From: Asterias amurensis
Lineage: Eukaryota > Echinodermata > Asteroidea > Forcipulatida > Asteriidae
Direction of reading: 5' to 3'
Assembly: GCF_032118995.1 (NCBI RefSeq)
Contig: NC_092661.1
Location: 16,253,006-16,317,005, forward strand
Length of the DNA: 64,000 nt
The notes under the pieces were generated by a model that saw nothing but the letters and a program-made list of their open reading frames with translations, was not told the DNA's origin and did no database searches. The position numbers were made by a program, and so were the translations under genes. Below, piece after piece: positions 55,011-64,000 of the stretch. How positions within the stretch are numbered: position 1 is the stretch's first letter; each line of letters starts with the position of its first letter.

Positions 55011-57712
55011 ATGTCGTCGTTCATCGGTTCACGCGTGACAGAAGTCGATAACAAACCCCTCGAAAAACCCGTAGATCGGGAAAAGGTAACATTTCTTTAT
55101 TAAGTGAAACTTGCTGATGATGTGTTGGGGTAACATGCGTGATTAAAATAACGTATAAGGATGCAATTACACGGGGAAAACGTGATGAACTTTACTTGTG
55201 AGGGGGACGCCATTTTTGTTTAGTTTGTTTGTTGTGCGCTTATGAATGGGCCCCTTATGAATTGTGAGTCAGCTTGGTCCCAAATCAACTCGGTCCTAAA
55301 TCAACTCGGTTCCAGCATCTCGGTACGTCCCCAAGTCAACTCGGTCTCAAGTCGACTAGGTCCCAAGTCAACTCGGTCCCAAGTCAAACTCAAACCGGTC
55401 CCAAGCCAAGTCAACTCTCTCTGTTGTCCTATGGTTGACGCCGTCAACAACGGGAAGTCATACGGGAAGTAATCTTATCTATTTAATTGTAGGCCTATGT
55501 TTTCTTTGAATTAGAAAAAAATAAGTATAACATTCCGTATGGCGCCACCACTTTTTCACTAATTTTTACAAAAAAGGATATCTCATTGAGGTAAATTAGA
55601 TACTTTATTATTTCATATCGAATGAAATAGTGGTGGCGCCATACGGAAACTTTTCCAAAAGTAACTATGTCCGTTGCGGGCGTTGACTTTGTACAAGAAA
55701 CAGGATAAAGTGTACATCGATCTTCGACTTACGGGTATAAATATTCGATGACTTCAATAGTGACCCATTTGTTTCTATAATATTCAACATTCACTTTCGA
55801 AAATTACCAATTGTGTTGGCCAATAAGGCAATAAATTTAATTCAACTAAAAAAATAAAATGTCCTCAATTGTCTCTTTGCTTTCAACCAGAGTATTGGTT
55901 TCTGTATGGCTCTCAACAATTCATTAATTAAAAAACATGAATAATTGAGTCCTCTTTGATTTCAACTAACTTACATTTAAAATTAGATATATAAAAACAG
56001 TACGAATTACATAATTATTATAAAAAAATTAAGGAAATTCATGGTTGGTTAATTATAATATAAAAAAACCTTTCAAGTTACCTTATTATTTATAAGACGA
56101 ATAAATAATATCCAAAATCTACTAATTAAAAAACTAAAACTATTAAGGAAAGTGTATGGTCGAAAAAATAAATAAAAACCCCCAGTATTGTTAAAATAAC
56201 TCGGGTTGCGGTCCCTCCCTGCCCTCCTAGCCCTCCCTCCCGCCTGTGCAAGCTTCCCTGTCTTTGGATTGAGTTGACTTGGGACCGAGTTGACTGGGAC
56301 TGAGTTGGCTTGGTACCGAGTTGACCGGTACCCGTTTTTGCACTGCATGGTTTGTGCGAAAGTTGCGATGGCGTAACCCTCCTCCCGACAGCGGCAACCT
56401 CTTTGTACCTTAAATATGCCATCCCAGGGAGATCGCCAAAAAAGGGCTAGATAGCTTATGTAGGTTGGCAGAGCGCCCGCATGTTTATTAGTCTGATTTT
56501 CTCTGCACAACAACACACCCCAACCCAAACAATTTTAAACTGCAGTCAGTTTTCATAAGATTTACTCGGTCAGTTTTCCAGTGTATTGTTTTATGTGTCA
56601 AAGCTCATCACGTTAAGTTACATATGTTGCCAAGAGATGTTTAAACTAATTAATAACAATGGATTTTTGTGTGATATTTCAGACATGCCCCCTATTGCTG
56701 CGAGTGTTTTGCAACTCTGGTCGCCACCACAGGCAAGACGAGTTTGATCGCGGAAGGGTACCACCAAATGAGCTTCAGATCTACACATGGTAAGTAAAAT
56801 CTTTGGCTGGCAGAGGATATTGTCGTAGAACCTCTGACAACACTAAGCAATATTTGGGACCATTTCACTAGGGACCTTGGTCAGTGCCAACATCATTGTC
56901 CGTTCACACAAAATGCAATTTGTAAAAATTTCACAACAACCATGCTCAAATTAAGCAAGGGACACTCGCTAAATTGCTGTCATGTCAAAAGGGGTTTCAG
57001 ATTTAAGCCATTTCATTGACGCTTACTTCCAATGGCAACCAATCGTCTTCTACTCTATTGCTCACTCAACCCTAATGTGTTAAAAATTGGATAAAATTGA
57101 TATGCTAGGCCAAGTGATAAGCATTTACTTTGGCCTGAAGTCCTCCTCAATCAGAAAGCTTCCCGAAGAAGATTTTGGTTTTACCTATACTCACCGATAT
57201 GTGTTAGCACTGTATACTCAGTACTTTTCCGAGCTCTGTGAAAAAAATCACAGGCATATTACTCGGGTGGGATTCAAACCCATGACCGTTGCAATTCTAG
57301 AGCAGTGTCCTGCCAACCAGACCACTGAGATTGCCCAGTAGCTAGAGGCAGTTTAATGTAAGATTTGGTTTTACCCATTTGTAGTAATTGAGTTATTCAC
57401 AAACTTATTCTTTCTTTTAGGACTGATGCCTCATTGAAAGAGCTTTCTAGCCTCGTCAAGGAGGTCAACCCCGAGGCAAGACGCAGAGGGACTTTTTTCA
57501 GCTTCGCAATCGTCTCCCCGGACAACAGACGACCAGGCTACCATCTCAACAACATCGGGATGACCTGCTCGGGACGCAAAGGACCCGACGATTCCGTGAC
57601 TTTGGCGTCGACATCGTTTCAGATCGGGGATTATGTGGACATTGCAATTTCATTGCCGACTAGAGGAGGGGGACCCCCACCCCTCAGAAGAGACAGCTGG
57701 GGACGAATGTAG
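55011..57712 (+). CDS. SAP18: Histone deacetylase complex subunit SAP18 (3 exons)
   Basis: Coding exons are 55011-55085, 56683-56789 and 57421-57712, giving 157 residues (human about 153). SAP18 is a ubiquitin-like-fold subunit of the ASAP/PSAP complexes with RNPS1 and Acinus or Pinin, at exon junctions, and is also found with the Sin3 deacetylase complex. Visible marks: EKPVDREKTCPLLLRVF (18-34), GRHHRQDEFDRG (38-49), NELQIYTWTDASLKELSSLV (54-73), VNPEARRRGT, FAIVSPDNRRPGYHL, MTCSGRKGPDDSVTL, FQIGDYVDIAI, and a Pro/Gly/Arg tail ending WGRM. Junctions are AAG|GTAACA, TTTCAG|ACA, ATG|GTAAGT and TTTTAG|GAC. The leader contains ACAGCGCCCTCTC 48 bp before the ATG. It lies head-to-tail after CHMP1. 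Confidence 0.95.
55270..55420 (+). repeat. 16-bp minisatellite in SAP18 intron 1
   Basis: About nine degenerate units of GGTCCCAAGTCAACTC. The same unit appears inverted at 56265-56335. Confidence 0.8.
55524..55657 (+). mobile_element. Hairpin MITE family E, copy 6
   Basis: A well-paired copy inside SAP18 intron 1, between the two inverted minisatellite blocks. Confidence 0.8.
56265..56335 (-). repeat. Inverted block of the 16-bp minisatellite
   Basis: About four units of GAGTTGACTTGGGACC, the complement of the block at 55270. A family F end (AGTTGCGATGGCGTAACCCT) follows at 56363. Confidence 0.75.
56425..56610 (+). mobile_element. SINE S2 relative
   Basis: GGGCTAGATAGCTTATGTAG then GTTGGCAGAGCGCCCGC is an A-box-bearing tRNA-like head with a short insertion. 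The 3' part has CTCGGTCAGTTTTCCAGTGT, shared in form with 50255-50280. Confidence 0.5.
57170..57345 (-). mobile_element. SINE S1, best-preserved head
   Basis: On minus: GGGCAATCTCAGTGGTCTGG then TTGGCAGGACACTGC (A box) and GGTCATGGGTTTGAATCCCA (B box), the CACAG linker and AAGTACTGAGTATACAGTGC. It ends about 75 bp before the SAP18 exon 3 acceptor. Confidence 0.7.
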
Positions 57713-57840
57713 TGTGTAGTCTACCTTAGTTTTTAAAGTATTTTCTATGTTAAGACTTTTTTTAGAGTACTGTAGTCATGTTTTTCCTTTTTGTCACTAA
57801 GTTTTTTTCTGATCATTTTGGTTATTTCATCATTGTCAAC

Positions 57841-58032
57841 TGGGCCAAATTTCAAAAAGCTGTAGAAATATTGCTCAACAAATGCTAAGCAGAAATGAGC
57901 TGTCACAAAATTGTACCAGTGACAAATTGTACAAGACATTGTAGTGTGGCTGGTGGCTTAATTCTGGTTAGCACAATTAAGCTGTGCTTTTAGCAATTGT
58001 TGTGCTTCAGTAGCCATATGAAATCGGGCCCT
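57841..58032. mobile_element. MITE family G in the SAP18 3' region
   Basis: GGGCCAAATTTCAAAAAGCT on the left faces AGCCATATGAAATCGGGCCC on the right, with inner AAATGCTAAGCAGAAATGAG. It begins about 130 bp past the SAP18 stop. Confidence 0.6.
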
Positions 58033-58044
58033 GATGTAAATAGA

Positions 58045-58205
58045 GCCCAATAGGCAGGCCATACGGGTGAGAGCCCCGCCAGCCTCCTCGGTACTACTTT
58101 AACAACGGACCGCGTCTTCACCGCCTACACGCGGGGCATGGAGCGCTGTTGGCCCCCACGGGTACTCTCCCACGATTGCCTCCGACTCTGCACTTTGCCG
58201 TGCTC
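58045..58205. other. GC-rich segment of unknown origin
   Basis: About 160 bp of clearly GC-rich DNA (GCCATACGGGTGAGAGCCCC, CACGCGGGGCATGGAGCGCT, GTGCTCCCCAG) inside otherwise AT-rich sequence. One plus-strand frame stays open across it without a recognisable domain. The texture suggests a transplanted structural-RNA or gene fragment, but I could not place it. Confidence 0.45.
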
Positions 58206-59147
58206 CCCAGAAAAAGGATTTTAGGTGTTATCTGAGTCTAAGCAACATCAGCAACCATCATGGCACGCTGATTTTGAAGCAATTTACAATGTAAACTATA
58301 AAAAACATTGCATAGTTACACGTAAATTTGTTCCCTCCATCCATTCTGTAATCTGTTTTAGACTAACTCCACTAAAAATCATTTTGAAATTTGATTACTT
58401 GAATAATGACCAAATTGTTGGTGTAAATAAATACCGAGTTGTAGTGTTTAAATATAAGTTTTTGTTTAAATGAACACATGGTCTTTGTTTGGTCTTTGTT
58501 TTCACTTTTGCATCTGTACATATGCAGCAGATGTTTTGCTGAGTTAAATTTCGTAATAAATCAAAAACAAATAACAAATGGTCAATATGTGCTTTTGTTT
58601 TACTTCATGATTTGTTTATTTGTTGTCTTCCTACGACAATTATATGTTATATAAAATAAATTTAAAATTAATTAAGCAACATTATTAAAATGTTTGAATT
58701 TTAAGGCACTTGAAATACACCAATAAAGGCATTGAGTTAAATGATTGACAGCATATACAACTTTTAGTATTATTCAATTTGGCAGAATGTAATCCACAGG
58801 TCCGATCAAAGAAATAGTTTAAAAGTCATAGTGAGGAAAGTTTTATATCAGCTAGGATCAAACTGACTTGCACAGCCCTGAAAACAAATCATTCTCGTTT
58901 TAAAACTTAAAATTTTGCCACTAAGCCTGAATTTATTAGATTTTGTTATTTTGATCATTGGGTTCTATTTTTGAAGTTGAAAAGGAGTATGATTTGCCAC
59001 TCTTAAGAAAGTACAAGCACTAAGCAGTTTTGGAAATTCCTACAGTATCAAACATCTGTACGTGTGGGGTGTTGTGGCCAAGCAATCAAGTGCAGTATAC
59101 GTAAGTTCTGTTTTTAACAGAATGGGGGTTAAAATCCTTGCTATGGC

Positions 59148-59280
59148 CCAATTTCACAAAGCAAATAAAAAAATGTGGAGCACCAGTCTCCTAATGCAAT
59201 TGCAAACCTAATATAATTTTGGCTGGTAACCTGTTTTTTGCTAAGCCAGACTTTTCTGTGAAACAGTTACCTGTGAAGCT
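59148..59280. mobile_element. MITE family G, diverged copy
   Basis: GGCCCAATTTCACAAAGCAA at the left; TTTGGCTGGTAACCTG inside. A separate G end occurs at 59563-59607 (GCTTAAGCAGCTCAATGAAA). Confidence 0.5.
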
Positions 59281-59360
59281 GCAATCCACTATATTGCCCC
59301 TACACACAAAGCCTGTTGACATGACCAACGCATAATATGTACAGAATCTTGAATGCCAGT

Positions 59361-59510
59361 TTTTAAAGGCCTGGTCACAAAGAACGATAAAAATGCACGC
59401 CCTCGATTGGTTGAGTAAGTATGGGCATATTCTGCGTGAAGCATCTCGACCAATCGAGGGCGTGCATTTTTATCAGTCTCGTTTTCGTTATCGGGACCTG
59501 TAACTGACTA
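59361..59510. mobile_element. Hairpin element K
   Basis: GATAAAAATGCACGCCCTCG then ATTGGTTGAG faces CTCGACCAATCGAGGGCGTG then CATTTTTATC, a stem of about 29 bp with one mismatch. The outer flanks GGCCTGGTCAC and TCGGGACCTG may pair weakly. Confidence 0.65.
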
Positions 59511-59769
59511 CAGCTAAGAATTTCAAACGCAGCGAACTGATTCCCCTCTTACTTATAGCAGAAATTGCTAAGCATCCTCTGCTTAAGCAGCTCAATGAAA
59601 TTGGGCCAAGTCCTTGCCTTTTGAAAACAATACTTAGCATATTAATTAAAGTTGCCGGATTAGGTAAAACTATTTGGATTGGAAGCTTGGAGAAAATATT
59701 CTGATGTTCTGTTTTTATAAATTGAATAAATAAATAATCACAATCATAAGAAAAGTTGGAATGGATCTT

Positions 59770-59937
<168 letters not shown>

Positions 59938-60289
59938 CTAACGAGAAAAAAAAAAAACAAATATTAAAATATTAAAAGAAAAGTAAGGAGACTTGATATT
60001 TGGATGGTATCTGGTCCTAAACTACCACTTCCTGACAAACTCAAGAAAAATAACTAAATAATTATTGAATTTTGGTTTTACCCTACACTGATGTGTGTTA
60101 GACTGTACATGCATACTCAGTACTTTCCCAAATTCTGTGAAAAAAAGTAAAAAATTAGTATTCTTTATCCCGATGCAAACTTAACATCAATTAAATTAAT
60201 AATTGTCTATCTGTCTATGAAACAAAGATATCATCAAATGTCCCGTGTACTGTTAAACACAGGCGTGAAGATACCAGTGTAGAAAAGAT

Positions 60290-60780
60290 GATAATAATAA
60301 TAATATTGAAGTCTTATATAGCGCACGTATCTACCAAACAAGGTACTCAAGGCGCTGAGTATATACAAACTTTCAGAAAGATAAGTTATTGCAGTGATGA
60401 ATTCTGAGACCCAATTATGTAGCACTTATAAGGGTTTACAAGGTGCTACGGCGCATTAAGCAGCCACAACCAGGAACACCGGGGCGAACCCCTTCTCTTT
60501 TTCGATTAAGTGCACCTTGGGTTCTTTTACATGCGTTACACAACACATGGGACCAACTGCTTTACGTCCCATCCGAAGGACGAAGCAATGGTTAAGTGTC
60601 TTGCTCAAGGACACAGTGTCACAGCTTGGGATTCGAACCCACACTCTGCTGATCAGAAACACTAGAGTTTGAATTCGGTGCTCTTAACCGCTCGGCCACG
60701 ACACTTCCATGATGAAGAACTGTTAGTTTTAGATGGGGGAAAACCCCAATTAATATGGGACTAGCACTGTGGCCCATAGG
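60290..60780. mobile_element. Composite SINE with tRNA head on minus strand
   Basis: On minus the head TGTCGTGGCCGAGCGGTTAA and GTGTGGGTTCGAATCCCAAG resembles a Ser/Leu-type tRNA. The body has GTGTCCTTGAGCAAGACACT and GTCCTTCGGATGGGACGTAA. The tail has GCGCTATATAAGACTTC and ATTATTATTATC repeats. Confidence 0.65.
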
Positions 60781-60823
60781 CCTGAAGATACCTGTGTAGA
60801 GAAAATGATGAAGAAATATCATT

Positions 60824-61180
60824 TTGAAGACACTGGACACTATTGGTAATTGTCAAAGCTCAATATGGATCAAATAACAAACCTGTGAGAATTTTAGCTT
60901 AACTGGTCGGCGAAGTTGTGAGATAATAATGAGTGAACAATGACTTTTGTCACACGAAGTTGTCTGCGTTTAGATGGTTGATTTTGACACCTCAAGTTCT
61001 AAATCTAAGGTCTCGAAATCAAATTCGTGGAAAATTACTTATTTCTCAAAAACTATGGCACTTCAGAGGGAGCCGTTTCTCATAATTTTTATACCATTAA
61101 CCTCTCCCCATTACTCGTCACCAAGAAAGATTTTACACATATGTAGTTATTTTGAGTATTACCATGTCCACTGCCTTTAA
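60824..61180 (+). mobile_element. MITE family B, shortened copy
   Basis: Edges GAAGACACTGGACACTATTG and CATGTCCACTGCCTTTAA. Several short deletions relative to the copy at 3068. Confidence 0.7.
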
Positions 61181-62319
61181 TAACCATTCCTCCTTTTTTC
61201 AAAGGCAGTCAAGACGCTAAACATTTTTTTTTTTTGGGTGCCCTATTTAACATTGTTGTTCTTTCTGTGGAGCTTCCTTAACATTAATGTGCTCAGATTT
61301 GGCCGTCCTGAAAGGTTTTATGCTAATAAAGCAATTCTTCATACTTTCATATTTTTGTTTTTGTTTGTTTGTTTATTACCTTGTTGCTCTGGCAACAACC
61401 TAATTATCATTTTAGGGTTACAAGATGTAATACTTTTTTACAGAACACTGATTAAAAAAACAATGAAAACGTCAAACGCCCTTTGATAGGGTGTTTATCT
61501 TCACGTTGCTAGATAATATTGGTATAGGAACTAACCATTATAACTGACTTGATTGTGCAGGGAAATTAAGGCAGAACAATTAGAGGATGTTTACATTCCA
61601 ATCATCTATAAATTCCGCTCCCATTTTGTCTGTCAGTCATAAGAGAGTCTTGCTATTGGATGAGATTAGTCAGAGATGAAACCATCATCCTTGCAGTCAG
61701 CAGTGAAAGTGAAGGGCCACAGCAAACTAGCCATTGATATCACTTTTGGATTCTACTTTCCCAACCAGTGTACATGTTTAGAATCACCGCAACACATCAA
61801 TGGAAACGGTTTAATATTTGACTTGAAGACAGTCTTAAAATATCAAAGAAGCCAAAAATTTACATCAACTAGAATCTGACTGAGAGTCACTGATGCCGTC
61901 TGTTAACTCTAGTTTCTCAACCCAAATGATGTTTGGAGTGCAGACCAACTGTGGACTTGAATACAACTGACGAACAGGAATCAAAGCATGAAAGAAGAAG
62001 ATTGACATTACGAGGCATCGCATTCTCATCTTTTATGCAGTACATTTATAGATTTAATAGCAACATTTGCGTAAACAGCGAAAAAGAACATTGCAAGGAA
62101 CCCACCGTCAGCTTTCCCCATCAAGATGTGCTCTGTTTTTAGAATGGTAAAAACTGTTTGATTCACACGTGGTTAAAACTTTGTTGCCACCAATTGAGGT
62201 ACAAGTACAACTTTGCTGCCTTTTGGAAACAAAGCAGTACAATAGAGTCAAGCTTAACAGCAAGTTTTAGAAAGTGTGCTTGGTAATTTTGGCTTAAACT
62301 CTCTTTTGATGATTTGAAC
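61181..62319 (+). other. Upstream region of the GPCR gene
   Basis: No splice-supported coding exon was seen. Frames of 60-80 codons (61238, 61676, 61933) have no family resemblance. A leader and promoter for the receptor gene probably lie here but cannot be placed. Confidence 0.35.
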
Positions 62320-63330
62320 ATGGAATCTACTCAACCTCAGATGGACCAAGAAAACAGCAACGACTCCACAACACAACTACCTAGCATCCATCCCAGCTTC
62401 AGCATCTTAAGATGTTTCCTGCTTGTCATAACAACTCTTTTCATCTTAGCACTCAATCCATTCTATCTTCTCATCCTGAGACATGTCAACAGCATCCAAG
62501 AAACCACCAAAGTATTCCTGCGAGCCATGACCATTGCCGATATTGGAGTCGGGATTTCAGTTGCCATTCCGGCTACAATTTCTGCATTTTTCAATAATTG
62601 GCCATTTGGGGAAGTAGTCTGTTCATTACAACCAACTGCTGGTGCAATTTCTTTCAGTTTAACAATATTTTCCCTGCTGATAGTCACTGTAGATCGTTAC
62701 ATTTCTGTGGTGTATGCCTTGCGCTACCCTTCACTTGTTACTGTCAAGCGAGCGCGTATTGCAGTCTGTTGTGCCGGGGGACTCAGCACATTTATCGCAA
62801 TTATGAATGGTTTCATAACAACATGGGAAGCTTCTTATGTTCCTGCTTTATTGGTTTGTGAGTCTAAACATTCAAATCAAGACATGTTGTTCACCCAAGT
62901 ATTTTCCATCATTTCAGTAACGTTTAATCTCTTCATAATAATAACAACCTACATTCGTTTATTTTTAATTTCCCGCCATCACGCTCGGCGTATAGACGTT
63001 TTAAATATTGCACTCGATGGTAACCAGCCACCACAACCTCCCCCAAGAACCAACAATAAGTCTCTTCATACAACGCTCTTCATAGTTCTGACATCATTCT
63101 TTCTTAATGTCGTACCCATTGTATGCTTTCTTACTGTAGACCGTGATACAAATTCACATGTAGAGATCTTTTATCTGTTCTTTTTGTTGCTGCCCTTGTT
63201 GACAAAAAGTTGGGTAAATGGAGTCTGTTATTATCTGAGTAATACTGACTTTCGTCAGACGTCTAACAGACTCCTGAAAACACACTACAAACTTTGCAAA
63301 TCTAGAATTCTCTTCAACAGAAACCCTTAA
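62320..63330 (+). CDS. Class A (rhodopsin-type) G-protein-coupled receptor, intronless, orphan
   Basis: An uninterrupted 336-residue frame starts at ATG 62320 (an in-frame TTG lies just before it). Seven hydrophobic segments are evident. Visible marks: N-terminal glycosylation site NDS (14-16); TM1 Asn46; TM2 TIADIGVG with Asp74; extracellular loop WPFG (94-97); Cys101 at the top of TM3 with a partner in LLVCESK; the DRYISV motif (125-130) at the end of TM3; and a long Pro-rich third loop (QPPQPPPR). TM6 has no CWxP, and TM7 has NGVCYYL in place of NPxxY. The ligand cannot be told; it resembles the large intronless receptor expansions of echinoderms. It sits opposite to and apparently inside the ACAT2 gene. 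Confidence 0.85.
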   Translation: MESTQPQMDQENSNDSTTQLPSIHPSFSILRCFLLVITTLFILALNPFYLLILRHVNSIQETTKVFLRAMTIADIGVGISVAIPATISAFFNNWPFGEVVCSLQPTAGAISFSLTIFSLLIVTVDRYISVVYALRYPSLVTVKRARIAVCCAGGLSTFIAIMNGFITTWEASYVPALLVCESKHSNQDMLFTQVFSIISVTFNLFIIITTYIRLFLISRHHARRIDVLNIALDGNQPPQPPPRTNNKSLHTTLFIVLTSFFLNVVPIVCFLTVDRDTNSHVEIFYLFFLLLPLLTKSWVNGVCYYLSNTDFRQTSNRLLKTHYKLCKSRILFNRNP

Positions 63331-63339
63331 GTTTATTAT

Positions 63340-63565
63340 GGGAATGCAGCAGAGTGTAGGTTAGAATCCCGGTCAGGACACTTGTGGCCTAGAGCAAGGC
63401 ACTTAACAAATAATTTTACTAAAAAAAAAAGTTGGGTAGGTATCGCAGTCTGTTCTACCAGCCAGGCTCCTAGTGGATAAAACCCATGTCAACAGCTTTA
63501 CATAATTGTGAAGGGGGAAACGCTGTTTCAAACAATGGAGTAGGTTGCAATGTGCCACTGGTGAT
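63340..63565 (+). mobile_element. SINE S3, worn copy
   Basis: GCAGAGTGTAGGTTAGAATC, then CCGGTCAGGACACTTG and GTTCTACCAGCCAGGCTCC, follow S3 order. An A-run interrupts it. It begins 10 bp past the receptor stop codon. Confidence 0.55.
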
Positions 63566-63590
63566 AGTTGATTTCAACAGCCAAAATCAG

Positions 63591-63981
63591 TTAAAGGCAG
63601 TGGACACTATTGGTAATTATTCAAAATAATTATTAGCATATAAAACCTCACTTGGTAAAGAGTAATGGGGAGAGGTTGGTAGTATAAAACATTGTGAGAA
63701 ACGGCTCCCTCTGAAGAGGAGTAGTTTTCGAGAAAGAAGTAATTCTCCACGAATTAGATTTCAAGACCTTAAGTTTAGAATTTGAGGTCTCGAAATCAAG
63801 CATCTGAAAGCACACAACTTCGTGTGACAAGGGTGTTTTTTTTTCTTTCACAGTTATCTCGCAACTCCGACGACCAATCAAGCTCAAATTTTCACAGTTT
63901 TGTTGTTTTATGCATATGTTGAGATACAGCAAGTGAGAAGACTGGTCTTTGACATTTACCAATAGTGTCCACTGTCTTTAA
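63591..63981 (-). mobile_element. MITE family B, inverted full copy
   Basis: It begins TTAAAGGCAGTGGACACTAT and ends AATAGTGTCCACTGTCTTTAA. Well kept; the 104-codon frame on its minus strand is not a gene. Confidence 0.8.
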
Positions 63982-64000
63982 GTGTATCCCTCACCTTGAA

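Noticed and set aside
56073-56528. 151-codon minus-strand frame
   Set aside because: It crosses the 16-bp minisatellite, a family F fragment and a SINE; no splice context.
58045-58205. Ribosomal RNA fragment
   Set aside because: GC content and texture suggest it, but I could not match it to any specific rRNA helix from memory, so it is listed only as unexplained.
63648-63962. 104-codon minus-strand frame
   Set aside because: It lies wholly within a family B MITE; similar frames appear in other B copies.

Overview
The window reads as about 64 kb of AT-rich nuclear DNA from a marine deuterostome, most likely an echinoderm (sea star or relative). That placement is inferred. The reasons are animal genes split by spliceosomal introns, an intronless rhodopsin-type receptor, and very dense hairpin-type MITEs and tRNA-derived SINEs. 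No bacterial, viral or organellar signature was seen. Exon boundaries were worked out by hand from splice sites, reading phase and remembered family sequences; no search was run.

Genes in order: (1) first coding exon of a CFAP97-like protein, minus strand, 2162-2696. (2) Two tandem SH3BGRL-like genes on plus, 8383-9777 and 13577-22155, with identical three-exon architecture. (3) A complete AMD1 (S-adenosylmethionine decarboxylase) on minus, 11 coding exons over 27020-37155, 340 residues, all catalytic residues present. (4) A complete CHMP1 (ESCRT-III) on plus, five exons, 47574-51625, 199 residues. (5) A complete SAP18 on plus, three exons, 55011-57712, 157 residues. (6) The last coding exon of a cytosolic acetyl-CoA acetyltransferase (ACAT2-like) on minus, 59770-59937. 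(7) An intronless class A GPCR on plus, 62320-63330, which may sit inside the ACAT2 gene. The genes belong to unrelated processes (polyamine synthesis, membrane scission, splicing/deacetylase complexes, thiolase chemistry); nothing suggests a functional cluster.

Two introns look U12-dependent (minor spliceosome). AMD1 has an AT-AC intron with a consensus 5' site and a branch site 14 nt from the acceptor. CHMP1 has a GT-AG intron with the sequence GTATCCTTT and the same 14-nt spacing. The joined reading frames match the protein families exactly.

Between the divergent AMD1 and CHMP1 genes lies the most striking object: a 6,185-bp foldback transposon (40730-46914) with perfect 36-bp terminal inverted repeats and a perfect 9-bp target duplication. 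It carries seven to eight ~235-bp tandem units on each side in opposite orientation. The innermost unit on the right holds an exon-like open segment resembling one NHL beta-propeller blade, which suggests gene-fragment capture followed by amplification.

The rest is a repeat-rich landscape of recurring families, named A-L here for convenience. A, B, C and D are MITEs starting TTAAAG and ending CTTTAA (TTAA targets). E is a ~135-bp hairpin with six copies. F is a Mutator-like element with long arms and a 9-bp duplication, plus a 56-bp micro-derivative. G is a small AAGCA-rich hairpin. There are hAT-like and Tc1/mariner-like non-autonomous elements with target duplications, LINE 3' ends, several SINE families and minisatellites.
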